17,925 nt of DNA from Pseudomonadota bacterium (lineage in GTDB: Bacteria; Pseudomonadota; Gammaproteobacteria; Burkholderiales; Thiobacillaceae), in the NCBI GenBank assembly GCA_021836225.1, contig JAKBJA010000022.1, positions 34,948-52,872 on the forward strand, read 5' to 3'. A program made the position numbers and the translations under genes. This document shows, piece after piece, positions 1 through 7,929 of this stretch. A model generated the notes under the pieces. The model searched no databases. It was not told where the DNA came from and saw only the letters and a program-made list of their open reading frames with translations. How positions within the stretch are numbered: position 1 is the first letter of the stretch; the number at the start of each line of letters is the position of its first letter.

Positions 1-782
1 CTGCGATGTCGGCGGTATTCCTGCTGCTGATCGTGCTGCTGGTCGCACCGCTCGCCGCCTATCTGCCGGTGCCGTCGATGGCGGCGATCCTGTTCATCGT
101 GGCATGGAGCCTGATCGACTTCCACCACATCGGCGAAATCATCAAGCGCCACAAGCGCGAGCGCATCGTGCTCGCGCTCACCTTCGTCGGTACCCTGGTC
201 GACCTGGAAAAGGGCATCTTCCTCGGCATCCTGGTGTCGCTGCTGTTTTACCTGTATCGCACCTCGCGGCCGTCGATCCGCGAGTTGATACCGCTCGCCG
301 CCGAACTCGACAACCCTCGCCGCAAGTTTATTCCGGCCACGGAAGACGCGCCCACCTGTCCGCAGATGACCATGCTGCGCGTCGAGGGCTCGATCTTCTT
401 CGGCGCCGTCGAGTACATCCAGCAGCACTTCCGCAACGTCGACGAAGCCGATCCGCAGAAAAAGCATCTGCTGCTGACCGCGCGCGCGATCGGCATCATC
501 GACCTCTCGGGTGCCGAGTTGCTGGCGAAGGAAGCCACGCGACGACGCAAGCTGGGCGGCGGACTGTATCTGGTGGGGGTGCAGCCCGACCTGTGCGAGA
601 TGCTGCGCCGCAGCGGCCAGGTCGACACCGTCGGCGAGGATCAGATTTTCCGTCACAAGGGCGACGCCATCCAGGCGATCTATCCGCGGCTGGACAGCGA
701 GATCTGCCGTACCTGCAGCGCGCGGATTTTCCGCGAATGCCATATCGCGCTGCCGGACGGCACGCCGCGCGACGCCGCCTGA
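1..782 (+). CDS. SulP family anion permease, C-terminal part (5' end outside window)
   Basis: This is the C-terminal part of an inner-membrane SulP transporter (sulfate, bicarbonate or a similar anion). The frame is open from the first full codon at base 3 to TGA at 780-782, so the Met codon at 6 is probably internal. The first ~85 residues are strongly hydrophobic and include the last membrane segments (VFLLLIVLLVAPLAAYLPV, then FLGILVSLLFYLY). A cytoplasmic STAS domain follows, with the family-typical GSIFFGAVEYIQ strand and a D-L-S-G turn in place of the common D-S-S-G. The last ~30 residues carry a cysteine cluster, C-x2-C-x6-C, around CRTCSARIFREC. The substrate cannot be told from this part. 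The gene meets the next one tail to tail with a 4-bp gap. Confidence 0.9.
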   Translation, partial: AMSAVFLLLIVLLVAPLAAYLPVPSMAAILFIVAWSLIDFHHIGEIIKRHKRERIVLALTFVGTLVDLEKGIFLGILVSLLFYLYRTSRPSIRELIPLAAELDNPRRKFIPATEDAPTCPQMTMLRVEGSIFFGAVEYIQQHFRNVDEADPQKKHLLLTARAIGIIDLSGAELLAKEATRRRKLGGGLYLVGVQPDLCEMLRRSGQVDTVGEDQIFRHKGDAIQAIYPRLDSEICRTCSARIFRECHIALPDGTPRDAA

Positions 783-786
783 ATGC

Positions 787-1287
787 TCAGGGGATAGGCG
801 CGGGCGCAGCCTGAGCGCGCCGCCACACCCACGGCGGTGTCGGCGCGTCGTCCTGCCACAATCCGCGCCGTGTGCGTCGCGCTTCGCGCTGGGCATCGAC
901 CAATTCGGCATTGTGCCGGTAGCGCGTGAGGGACCAGGCGTAACCGCGCCGCACCAATTCCGCGTTGACCTGCACCACGTCCTTCCGGATGTGCGCGATC
1001 GTCCGGCCATAGACATCGGTCGCGACCGTGTCGACCTCCACCCGCTGTTTCAGCACCAGCGCCGTCAGCGCGCGGATGGCCGCATCGCCATAGGGCTGAT
1101 CCTTTTCCGGCGCGTCGATGTCGGCCAGGCGCAGCTTCAGGAAGGCGCGCGATGCGGCGCCATAATGATCGGGTTTGAACAGCACGGTATCGCCGTCGAT
1201 CACCACGATGACGACACCGCGCATCATGTCCGCCGCCGCGGGCACAGCGGCCGCAGCGGACAACAGAAATGCGATGAAAAACCTCAC
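787..1287 (-). CDS. Secreted thermonuclease-like (SNase fold) nuclease
   Basis: A 166-residue protein of the staphylococcal nuclease (TNase) family, which cuts DNA or RNA with Ca2+. Residues 1-19 form a Sec signal peptide ending ALA-like at AAAVPAAA-D, so it should act outside the cytoplasm. Catalytic-type residues are visible: Asp31/Asp33 in IDGDT, Arg53, Asp58 and Glu61 in LRLADIDAPE, and Arg95 in VYGRT. The start is GTG at 1287; its GTGA overlaps the recN stop by 4 bp, and a GGAG lies about 11 nt upstream inside recN. Translation is therefore probably coupled to recN. The C-terminal tail is Pro/Ala-rich. Family assignment is firm; the physiological substrate (scavenged DNA, biofilm DNA or something else) is unknown. 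Confidence 0.88.
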   Translation of the reverse strand: MRFFIAFLLSAAAAVPAAADMMRGVVIVVIDGDTVLFKPDHYGAASRAFLKLRLADIDAPEKDQPYGDAAIRALTALVLKQRVEVDTVATDVYGRTIAHIRKDVVQVNAELVRRGYAWSLTRYRHNAELVDAQREARRTRRGLWQDDAPTPPWVWRRAQAAPAPIP

Positions 1288-2939
1288 CCGGCGAGCATCT
1301 CCGCGGCGTGCTGCCGCGTGGTGGCGGTGATCTTGAGTCCGCCGAGCATGCGCGCGACCTCCTCCACCCGCCTGTCGGCATCGAGCAGTTCGATGTTGGA
1401 CGAGACGAAGCCGCCGTTGGCCTGCTTGGCGACGCGCAGGTGCTGCGCGCCGCGCGCCGCCACCTGCGGCAGGTGGGTGATGACCAGCACCTGGCGGGTC
1501 TCGCCCAGCTTCGCCAGCCGCCGCCCGACCGCCTCGGCGACGCTGCCGCCGATGCCGACGTCGACCTCGTCGAAGATCAGCGTCGGCACCCCGGCCACGC
1601 CCGACAGCGCGGTCTGGATCGCCAGGCTGATGCGCGACAGTTCGCCGCCCGACGCCACCTTGCCCAGCGGCCCCGGCGGCAGGCCGGGATGGCTGGCAAC
1701 CACGAACGCCACGTCTTCCAGTCCGTGCGACCGCGGTTCGCCGGTCGGCTGCAGAACGATGTCGAGGTGTCCGCCGGCCAGCGCCAGTTCGTGCATCGCC
1801 GCCGTCACCTGCTTCGACAGCGCGGTCGCTGCCTTGCGGCGCTGTGCGGTGAGCTGCTTGGCGTCAGCTTGGTACTGTGCCCAGGCGGCATCTTCTTTGG
1901 CCTGCAGCGTGTCGAGGTCGTCGCTGGCGGCCAGCTCGGCCAGTCGCGTCTGAAACCGTTCGAGCAGTTCGACCAGCGCCTCCGGCTGCACGCGGTGCTT
2001 GCGCGCAAGCCGGTGCATGTCGGCGAGCAGGCGGTCGAGCTCGGCCAGCCGCTCGGGGTCGAGGTTGAGATGGCCGGCATAGCGGCGCAGCGCGTGCACT
2101 GCTTCGGCGATGTCGGCACCGGCCGAATTCAGCAGCGTGGCGATCTCGCCCAGGCTGTCGTCCACCGCCTGCATGGCGTCGAGCCGTGCGCTCAACTCGC
2201 CGAGCTGGCTGGATATCGCCGATTCGCCCTCGTCCAGACCGTGGATCAGCGCCTGGCTGCCTTCGAGCAGGGTGGTGACGTGCGCCAGCCGCGCGTGCTC
2301 CGCCTGGATCTCGTCCCAGCGCGCAAGGTCGTCGCCCAGCGCGCGCAATTCCTCCACCGCCAGCGTCAGGCCTTCACGCTCGATTTGTCGCGCCTGGCTG
2401 TGGGTTTCGGCGTCCAGGCGCCGCTGCCGTGCAGTCTGCCAGGCATGCCAGGCGTCGCTCACGACGACGGCCTGCGGAAGTGCGCCGGCGTAGGCGTCGA
2501 GCACCTCGCGCTGGGTCTGCGGGCGCAACAGGGCGTGATGCGCATGCTGGCCGTGGATGTCGAGCAGGAATTCGGCGGCGTCCTTCAGCTGCACCAGCGG
2601 CGCGGCGCTGCCGTTGATGAAGGCGCGCGAGCGGCCGCCGGCGTCGATCACGCGGCGCAGGATCAGCGTACCTTCGTCCGACGCGAAGCCGGCTTCATCG
2701 AGCCAGGCTGCCAAGTGCGGCAAATCGTCGATGACGAATTCGGCAGAAATTTCGGCGCGCGCAGCACCGCTGCGGACCACGCCACCCTCGGCGCGGTCTC
2801 CCAGTGCCAGCGCCAGCGCATCGACCAGGATGGATTTTCCTGCGCCGGTCTCTCCGGTGAGCACGGTCAGCCCCGGCGCGAAGTCGAGCTCGACCGATTC
2901 GACCAGCAGGTAATTGCGGATGGAGAGATGCGACAGCAT
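1284..2939 (-). CDS. recN: DNA repair protein RecN
   Basis: RecN is an SMC-like ATPase that gathers and tethers broken DNA ends during recombinational repair in the cytoplasm. The 551 residues match the usual length (E. coli about 553). The N-terminal half-site has Walker A GETGAGKS at residues 29-36. The middle (roughly 150-380) is rich in Ala, Glu, Gln and Arg as expected for the coiled-coil arms. The C-terminal half-site has the ABC signature SGGELS from Ser430 and Walker B with Asp457-Glu458 in IFDEVDVGIGG. The start ATG at 2939 is 14 bp after the nadK stop, so the two are probably co-transcribed. No LexA-type operator is evident in the short gap. The family is certain. Confidence 0.97.
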   Translation of the reverse strand: MLSHLSIRNYLLVESVELDFAPGLTVLTGETGAGKSILVDALALALGDRAEGGVVRSGAARAEISAEFVIDDLPHLAAWLDEAGFASDEGTLILRRVIDAGGRSRAFINGSAAPLVQLKDAAEFLLDIHGQHAHHALLRPQTQREVLDAYAGALPQAVVVSDAWHAWQTARQRRLDAETHSQARQIEREGLTLAVEELRALGDDLARWDEIQAEHARLAHVTTLLEGSQALIHGLDEGESAISSQLGELSARLDAMQAVDDSLGEIATLLNSAGADIAEAVHALRRYAGHLNLDPERLAELDRLLADMHRLARKHRVQPEALVELLERFQTRLAELAASDDLDTLQAKEDAAWAQYQADAKQLTAQRRKAATALSKQVTAAMHELALAGGHLDIVLQPTGEPRSHGLEDVAFVVASHPGLPPGPLGKVASGGELSRISLAIQTALSGVAGVPTLIFDEVDVGIGGSVAEAVGRRLAKLGETRQVLVITHLPQVAARGAQHLRVAKQANGGFVSSNIELLDADRRVEEVARMLGGLKITATTRQHAAEMLAG

Positions 2940-2953
2940 GAGCGTGCTGTGCG

Positions 2954-3826
2954 TTAGAGCTTCTTGCCCCAGTGCAGCTTTTGCCGCAGGGTGTCATAGT
3001 AACTGTAGGAGTGCGGATGCAGCAGGGTGACCGGACGGCTGGCGCGGGTGATCCACACGTGGTCGCCGCTTCGGAGGTCGAAGTGATGCTGACCGTCGAA
3101 ATGGACGCGCGCGTCGTCGGCATAGGTCAGGTGCAGTTCGATGCGCGAATGGCTGCTCACCACGATGGGGCGCGCCGACAGGGTATGCGGGCAGATCGGC
3201 ACCAGTGCGACGGCTTCCAGCGTCGGATGCACGATGGGCCCGCCAGCAGACAGCGCGTACGCCGTGGTCCCGGTAGGACTGGTGACCACCAGGCCGTCGG
3301 CCCGCTGGCTGTAGACGAACTCGCTGTTGATGGCGATTTCCAGGTCGATCAGGCGTCCCGAGCCACCCTTGCCGACCACCACGTCGTTGAACGCGGTGGA
3401 TTCGAACACCCGTTCGCCGTCGCGGCGGACCTGCCCGTTCAAGAGTATGCGTTCTTCCGCCACGTACTGGCCGCTGAGGATTTCCGCCACGGCATCGAAC
3501 ATGTCGTCGACCGTGATGTCGGTGAGAAAGCCCAGCCGACCCTGGTTGATGCCGATCAGCGGCACGCCTTGCGGCGCCAGTTCGCGCGCGATCGACAGCA
3601 TGGTGCCGTCGCCGCCGAGCACCACCACGACATCGCTTTCGCTCGCCAGATCGTGCAGATCGCGTTTGGGGAAATCCTCGATCCCGAAATGTTCCGCGGT
3701 CTGGCTGGCCAGCAGCACCGCATGCCCGCGCGCGCGCAGAAACTCCCCCAGCGCACGCGCGGAGGCTTCCATGCCCTGATTATCGTATTTGCCGACGAGG
3801 CCGACGGTATGGAAAGGGGTTTGCAT
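2954..3826 (-). CDS. nadK: NAD kinase
   Basis: NadK phosphorylates NAD+ to NADP+ in the cytoplasm and is the only route to NADP in most bacteria. The 290-residue protein shows the family motifs in order: GGDGT at 71-75 (phosphate-donor site), NQGRLGFL at 94-101, the substrate loop with Asp177 in RADGLVVTSPTGTTAY, and SAGGP at 193-197. The start ATG at 3824-3826 gives the expected N-terminus (FHTVGLVGK). It heads a leftward unit with recN and the nuclease and is divergent from hrcA, an order common in betaproteobacteria. A TATAAT on the minus strand lies only 8 nt from the start codon, and no Shine-Dalgarno is visible, so the message may be leaderless. Confidence 0.97.
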   Translation of the reverse strand: MQTPFHTVGLVGKYDNQGMEASARALGEFLRARGHAVLLASQTAEHFGIEDFPKRDLHDLASESDVVVVLGGDGTMLSIARELAPQGVPLIGINQGRLGFLTDITVDDMFDAVAEILSGQYVAEERILLNGQVRRDGERVFESTAFNDVVVGKGGSGRLIDLEIAINSEFVYSQRADGLVVTSPTGTTAYALSAGGPIVHPTLEAVALVPICPHTLSARPIVVSSHSRIELHLTYADDARVHFDGQHHFDLRSGDHVWITRASRPVTLLHPHSYSYYDTLRQKLHWGKKL

Positions 3827-3834
3827 GAGGGGCG

Positions 3835-3840
3835 ATTATA
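3835..3840 (-). promoter_or_regulatory. Candidate -10 box of nadK
   Basis: On the minus strand this reads TATAAT. The A of the nadK ATG (3826) is 9 nt from its last base, which is where transcription would start. If this box is used, the transcript has little or no leader. No good -35 is seen; that region falls in the 12-bp repeat arm at 3842-3853. Confidence 0.45.
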
Positions 3841-3841
3841 A

Positions 3842-3934
3842 AGGGGTCAGGGGCCTGGATTCAGGATTCGGGGAATTGGCTGCGCGTTTTTTGATCCAAC
3901 AGCGTAGCCGATGTCCACATGCCCCCTGACCCCT
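3842..3934. repeat. 12-bp inverted repeat in the nadK/hrcA divergent spacer
   Basis: AGGGGTCAGGGG at 3842-3853 is perfectly complementary to CCCCTGACCCCT at 3923-3934, with 69 bp between the arms. Each arm lies just upstream of the TATAAT box of the gene it faces (1 bp from the nadK box, 7 bp from the hrcA box). It could be a shared operator for the two promoters or a dispersed repeat. The function is inference. Confidence 0.7.
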
Positions 3935-3941
3935 CACCCTA

Positions 3942-3947
3942 TATAAT
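3942..3947 (+). promoter_or_regulatory. Candidate -10 box of hrcA
   Basis: Perfect TATAAT whose last base is 7 nt before the A of the hrcA ATG at 3954. Transcription from it would begin at or next to the start codon. There is no purine-rich ribosome binding site between box and ATG (TTGCCCC only). No CIRCE element (the usual HrcA operator) is present here. Confidence 0.45.
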
Positions 3948-3953
3948 TGCCCC

Positions 3954-4970
3954 ATGCTCAACGACCGCGCCCGTATCCTGCTGAAAACCCTGGTGGAACG
4001 CTACATCAGCGAGGGGGAACCTGTAGGATCGCGCACCCTGTCGAAGCACGCCGGCCTGGACCTGTCACCCGCCAGCATCCGCAACATCATGGCCGATCTC
4101 GAGGAGATGGGCTTCGTCACCAGCCCGCACACCTCGGCTGGACGCGTTCCGACACCACGCGGCTACCGCTTCTTCGTCGATACGCTGCTGACGGTACGTC
4201 CGCTGGAACAGAGCGCAGTGAGCCAACTCGAAAGCAGCCTGACGTCGTCCGACCCGCAGCGCCTGATGACCGCAGCCTCCACCCTGTTGTCCGACCTCAG
4301 CCAGTTTGCCGGGCTGGTGATGACGCCGCGCCGCAATCCCGCATTCCGTCAGATCGAATTCATCAGCCTGTCGGACAAGCGCATCCTGCTCATCATCGTC
4401 ACCATGGAAGGCGAGGTCGAGAACCGCGTCATCCTCACCGAGCGGCCCTACAGTGCGTCCGCACTGACCGAGGCCGCCAATTTCTTCAACCAGAACTTTG
4501 CCGGCCACCGCTTCGACCAGGTGCGCGCGAAGCTGCGCGACGAACTCGGCCGCATGCGCGACGATATCACCCGGCTGATGGCCGCCGCGGTGGATGCCGG
4601 CAGCCAGGCGCTCGACGCCAGCCAGGAAAACGTGGTGGTATCCGGCAGCCGCAAGCTGCTCGACGTGCACGAACTCTCCAGCAACATGGGCAGCCTGCGC
4701 CGCCTGTTCGACGCCTTCGAGCAGAAGACCGGGCTGCTGCAGCTGCTCGACCAGTCGCGCAGCGCGGCCGGCGTGCAGATCTTCATCGGCGGCGAATCCG
4801 AACTGCTGCCGCTCGACGAATGCAGCCTGGTCACCGCCCCCTACTCCGTCGACGGCCAGGTGGTCGGCACGCTCGGCGTGGTCGGCCCCACCCGCATGGC
4901 CTACGAACGCGTGGTGCCGATCGTCGACATCACCGCCAAACTGTTATCGAGCGCGCTGTCCCATCACTGA
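3954..4970 (+). CDS. hrcA: Heat-inducible transcription repressor HrcA
   Basis: HrcA represses chaperone genes such as groESL by binding CIRCE operators, and folds with help from GroE. The 338 residues match the family (about 340). The N-terminal ~70 residues are the winged helix-turn-helix, beginning with the characteristic [18 protein letters not shown] and including [15 protein letters not shown] and the wing [12 protein letters not shown]. The rest is the GAF-like and dimerisation region, with FIGGE at about 281-285 and [20 protein letters not shown] near the end. The N-terminus is so typical that the start at 3954 is secure even though it lacks a Shine-Dalgarno. The TGA stop overlaps the hemH ATG by one base. 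No CIRCE is seen in this window, so its targets lie elsewhere. Confidence 0.97.
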   Translation: MLNDRARILLKTLVERYISEGEPVGSRTLSKHAGLDLSPASIRNIMADLEEMGFVTSPHTSAGRVPTPRGYRFFVDTLLTVRPLEQSAVSQLESSLTSSDPQRLMTAASTLLSDLSQFAGLVMTPRRNPAFRQIEFISLSDKRILLIIVTMEGEVENRVILTERPYSASALTEAANFFNQNFAGHRFDQVRAKLRDELGRMRDDITRLMAAAVDAGSQALDASQENVVVSGSRKLLDVHELSSNMGSLRRLFDAFEQKTGLLQLLDQSRSAAGVQIFIGGESELLPLDECSLVTAPYSVDGQVVGTLGVVGPTRMAYERVVPIVDITAKLLSSALSHH

Positions 4971-6073
4971 TGAGCTACCTTCAAGAGCCCGCGTACACCC
5001 ACGGCCAGCCGCCCAAAACCGGCGTCCTGCTGGTCAACCTCGGCACCCCCGAGGCGCCCACCGCCAAGGCGCTGCGCCCGTACCTCAAGGAATTCCTGTC
5101 CGACCCGCGTGTGGTGGAAATCCCGCGCGCCGTCTGGTGGCTGATCCTCAACGGCATCATCCTCAACACGCGGCCCAAAAAATCGGCCGAGAAATACGCT
5201 GCGATCTGGACTGCCGATGGCTCGCCGCTGAAAGTGCACACCGAGAAACAGACCAAGCTGCTGAAGGGCTGGCTGGGCGAAAAAGTCGCCACGCCCTTCA
5301 TGGTCGACTACGCGATGCGCTACGGCAAGCCGTCGGTGCCCGACACCCTGGCGCGCATGAAGACCGCCGGCTGCGACCGCATCCTGATCCTGCCGGCCTA
5401 CCCGCAATATGCCGCGTCCAGCACCGCCACCGCATTCGACGCCGCCTACGCCTGGCTGCATAAAACACGCAACCAACCTGCGCTGCGCACGGTGAAGCAC
5501 TACCACGACCACCCTGCCTACATTCACGCGCTGGCCACCAACATCCGCGACTACTGGCAGATGCACGGCCGGCCCGACGTGCTGCTGATGAGCTTTCACG
5601 GCGTGCCGCGCTACACGCTGGACAAGGGTGACCCCTATCACTGCGAATGCCAGAAGACCGGGCGATTGCTGGCCGGCGCGCTGGGGCTGGAGCCGGGACA
5701 ATTCCGCCTTACGTTCCAGTCACGCTTCGGCCGCGCCGAATGGCTCAAACCCTACACCGACAAGACACTGGAAGAGCTCGGCAGTGCCGGCACAGGACGG
5801 GTGGATGTGGTCGCGCCCGGCTTCACCGCAGACTGCCTGGAAACGCTGGAAGAGCTTGCGATGGAAGGCCGTGCCAGCTTTATGCAGGCAGGCGGCAGGG
5901 AGTTCCACTACATCCCGACGCTCAACGAACATCCGCAATGGATCGCTGCGCTGGGCCGGATCGCGCTGGACAATCTGGGCGGCTGGGTCAGCGACAGCTG
6001 GGATCGTGACGCCGACGAACAGGCGCGTCAGACCAGCAAAGCCCGTGCCCTGACCATGGGCGCGCGTGGCTAA
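4970..6073 (+). CDS. hemH: Ferrochelatase
   Basis: HemH inserts Fe2+ into protoporphyrin IX, the last step of haem synthesis, at the cytoplasmic face of the membrane. The protein has 367 residues. The usual motifs are present: [13 protein letters not shown] near the N-terminus, [10 protein letters not shown] at 114-123, the active-site His210 in LLMSFHGVP, the [17 protein letters not shown] stretch at 248-264, and [16 protein letters not shown] at 281-296 holding the conserved acidic residues. The ATG at 4970 overlaps the hrcA stop (TGATG), so the pair is translationally linked; hrcA-hemH is a known betaproteobacterial pairing. C-terminal to the fold is a short charged tail. It lies just upstream of a cytochrome operon but is separated from it by a 206-bp spacer with its own promoter. 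Confidence 0.97.
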   Translation: MSYLQEPAYTHGQPPKTGVLLVNLGTPEAPTAKALRPYLKEFLSDPRVVEIPRAVWWLILNGIILNTRPKKSAEKYAAIWTADGSPLKVHTEKQTKLLKGWLGEKVATPFMVDYAMRYGKPSVPDTLARMKTAGCDRILILPAYPQYAASSTATAFDAAYAWLHKTRNQPALRTVKHYHDHPAYIHALATNIRDYWQMHGRPDVLLMSFHGVPRYTLDKGDPYHCECQKTGRLLAGALGLEPGQFRLTFQSRFGRAEWLKPYTDKTLEELGSAGTGRVDVVAPGFTADCLETLEELAMEGRASFMQAGGREFHYIPTLNEHPQWIAALGRIALDNLGGWVSDSWDRDADEQARQTSKARALTMGARG

Positions 6074-6139
6074 AAAAACACACCTAAAAAAATTCCCATT
6101 CCGCAAGCGGGGAAACCGCGCTCAATAAGCCCTTGCTTG

Positions 6140-6167
6140 TTGACAGGCCTTTTTTACCCTATAAAAA
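6140..6167 (+). promoter_or_regulatory. Candidate sigma-70 promoter of fccAB
   Basis: A perfect TTGACA lies at 6140-6145. The best-spaced -10 is TAAAAA at 6162-6167 (16-bp spacer); TATAAA at 6160-6165 is a better match but only 14 bp away. The transcript would have a leader of about 105 nt before the fccA ATG, which has a strong GGAGG at 6270-6274. The remaining part of the 206-bp spacer shows no clear hemH terminator. Confidence 0.6.
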
Positions 6168-6233
6168 TGGTACAAATGGATGAGGTGTTCTCCAGCCCCG
6201 CCATTCAAGACGTCAGGACCGCAATGGTTCCTG

Positions 6234-6257
6234 TTTGTATGTTTGTACATTTGTATC
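6234..6257 (+). repeat. Three tandem 8-bp TTTGTA repeats in the fccA leader
   Basis: TTTGTATG, TTTGTACA and TTTGTATC start at 6234, 6242 and 6250, exactly 8 bp apart. The reverse complement of the third region also occurs once near the promoter: TACAAATG at 6171-6178 pairs with CATTTGTA at 6248-6255. This could be a regulator binding array or a folded leader; neither is shown. Confidence 0.6.
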
Positions 6258-6279
6258 TCTTTATCTCCTGGAGGAGTCT

Positions 6280-6582
6280 ATGAAAAAGAAGACCACCCTG
6301 GCGGTAGCCGGCTTCGTCGGCCTCGCCCTCTCCGGCATTGCCGGCGCTGCGGATATGCATACCAAAGTCATTTCATCCACCTGCATGACCTGCCACGGCC
6401 CCGGCGGCAAGAGCAAGGGCGCCACCCCAAGCCTGGCCGGGCTGGACAAGGATTACTTCGTGAAATCGATGAAGGACTTCAAATCCGGCGCACGCGCCGG
6501 AACCATCATGAAGCGCCACGCATCCGGCTATACCGACGCCGAATTCGAAGCAATGGGCGCCTACTTCGCCAGCCTGAAGTGA
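6280..6582 (+). CDS. fccA: Cytochrome c subunit of flavocytochrome c sulfide dehydrogenase
   Basis: A 100-residue monohaem c-type cytochrome that would take electrons from the FccB flavin and pass them to the periplasmic cytochrome pool. Residues 1-23 are a Sec signal peptide (MKKKTTLAVAGF... ending AGA before ADMH). The haem site is Cys35-Met-Thr-Cys38-His39, and Met77 in TIMKRH is the likely axial ligand. An upstream in-frame ATG at 6235 exists, but GGAGG at 6270-6274 sits 5 nt before the ATG at 6280, and that start gives a clean signal peptide. The small single-haem form resembles that of green sulfur bacteria rather than the dihaem Allochromatium subunit (from memory of the family). The gene is 21 bp upstream of fccB, so the two form an operon. 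Confidence 0.9.
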   Translation: MKKKTTLAVAGFVGLALSGIAGAADMHTKVISSTCMTCHGPGGKSKGATPSLAGLDKDYFVKSMKDFKSGARAGTIMKRHASGYTDAEFEAMGAYFASLK

Positions 6583-6603
6583 TCCCTCTAGGAGACCAAT
6601 AAC

Positions 6604-7878
6604 ATGACCCTGAATCGTCGCGATTTCCTGAAAGTTTCCGGCGCGGGTGCAGCCGTTGCGCTCACCGGTTGCGCCACACAGTCGGGTGCGCCAGCCGCAT
6701 CCAAGGCCCGTCCCCACGTCGTCGTCGTCGGCGCCGGCTTCGGCGGCGCCACCTGCGCCAAATACCTGCGCCAGTGGGGCCCCAACATCGACGTCACCCT
6801 GATCGAGCCGAACGACAAGTTCGTGTCCTGCCCGATCTCCAACTGGGTGATCGGCGGCCTGCGCACCATGGACGACATCACCCACGGCTACGACAACCTG
6901 CCCAAGCACGGCATCAAGATGGTGAAGGACTACGTCGTCGCCGTCGACGCCGCCAAGCGCACCGTCAAGACCCGCGGCGGCGCCACCATCAGCTATGACC
7001 GCCTGGTGCTCTCCCCCGGCATCGAGATCCTCACCGACACGGTCAAGGGCTTCAAGGAAGCCGAAGCCGCCGGCAAGGTCGTTCACGCCTGGAAAGCAGG
7101 GCCGCAGACCGCGCTGTTGCGCAAGCAGCTCGAAGCCATGCCCGACGGCGGCACCTACGTCTTGTCGGTTCCGGCCGCGCCCTACCGCTGCCCGCCCGGT
7201 CCCTACGAGCGCGCCTGCCTGGTGGCCAACTACTTCAAGCAGGCCAAGCCGAAATCCAAGATCATCCTGCTCGACGGCAACCCCGATGTGGTTTCCAAGA
7301 AACCCCTGTTCACGGATGCCTGGAATACGCTGTACCCCGGCATGGTCGAATACCGTCCCAACAACGCCCCGCTTGCAGTGGACGGCAACAAGATGGTCGT
7401 CACCACCGAGTTCGACGAGGTCAAGGGCGATGTGCTGAACGTCGTGCCGCGTCAGCGTGCAGGCGAAGTCTGCGCCCAGGCCGGCGTACGCAACGACAGC
7501 GCCGGCAACTGGTGCACGGTCAACCTCGCCACCTTCGAGTCGACCACCGTGCCCAACGTCCACATCATCGGCGACTCGATCCTGGCCCCCCTGCCGAAGT
7601 CCGGCCACATGGCGACCAACCACGCCAAAGTCTGCGCCGCGGCCATCGTCGAACTGCTGGCGGGCCGCCAGCCGGATCCCATCCCGGTGATCGCCAACAC
7701 CTGCTACTCGGCCACCTCCAGCACCACGTCCGGCTACGTCGCCAACGTGTACCGCTACGAGGCCGGCAAGGGCTACGTCAGCCAGCCCGAGGGCGGTGCC
7801 ACGCCCAAGGGCGATCCGCTGGTCTTCGCCTACAATGAATCGTGGGCGAAGAACATCTGGGCCAACGCGCTCGATTGA
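6604..7878 (+). CDS. fccB: Flavoprotein subunit of flavocytochrome c sulfide dehydrogenase
   Basis: FccB oxidises sulfide to sulfur in the periplasm and passes the electrons to FccA. The 424 residues begin with a twin-arginine signal, NRRDFLK at 4-10, so export is folded through Tat. The Rossmann motif VVVVGAGFGGAT is at 39-50. Cys76 in FVSCPISNWVIGG fits the covalent FAD attachment site. Cys196 (YRCPPGPYERA) and Cys367 (ANTCYS) fit the redox disulfide that receives sulfide. A C-terminal FAD motif is at about 318-325 (NVHIIGDS). The signal region ends in LTGC at 20-23, a lipobox, so the mature protein may be lipid-anchored. An AGGAG at 6590-6594 precedes the ATG by 9 nt. The alternative name is sulfide:cytochrome c oxidoreductase. 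Confidence 0.95.
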   Translation: MTLNRRDFLKVSGAGAAVALTGCATQSGAPAASKARPHVVVVGAGFGGATCAKYLRQWGPNIDVTLIEPNDKFVSCPISNWVIGGLRTMDDITHGYDNLPKHGIKMVKDYVVAVDAAKRTVKTRGGATISYDRLVLSPGIEILTDTVKGFKEAEAAGKVVHAWKAGPQTALLRKQLEAMPDGGTYVLSVPAAPYRCPPGPYERACLVANYFKQAKPKSKIILLDGNPDVVSKKPLFTDAWNTLYPGMVEYRPNNAPLAVDGNKMVVTTEFDEVKGDVLNVVPRQRAGEVCAQAGVRNDSAGNWCTVNLATFESTTVPNVHIIGDSILAPLPKSGHMATNHAKVCAAAIVELLAGRQPDPIPVIANTCYSATSSTTSGYVANVYRYEAGKGYVSQPEGGATPKGDPLVFAYNESWAKNIWANALD

Positions 7879-7891
7879 CGGGCTGATTGCA

Positions 7892-7929
7892 GCAAACAAG
7901 AACGGGGCCGCGGCCCCGTTCTTGTTTGC
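7892..7929. terminator. Perfect 38-bp palindrome, probable bidirectional terminator
   Basis: The arm GCAAACAAGAACGGGGCCG at 7892-7910 is followed at once by its exact reverse complement at 7911-7929. It lies 13 bp after the fccB stop and 60 bp beyond the end of the convergent usp gene. The GC-rich core flanked by A-rich and T-rich arms fits a Rho-independent terminator working on both strands. A full-length perfect palindrome with no spacer is more regular than termination requires. Confidence 0.8.

Noticed and set aside
1308..2957. A 549-codon open frame on the plus strand opposite recN
   Set aside because: Recognised RecN motifs are on the minus strand; the plus-strand translation is composition-biased with no motif.
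3827..3953. CIRCE operator for HrcA autoregulation
   Set aside because: No TTAGCACTC-N9-GAGTGCTAA or near match is present; the inverted repeat there is a different sequence.
6235..6279. Upstream in-frame ATG for fccA
   Set aside because: It would add 15 residues encoded by the TTTGTA repeats before a normal signal peptide; the strong GGAGG is placed for the ATG at 6280.
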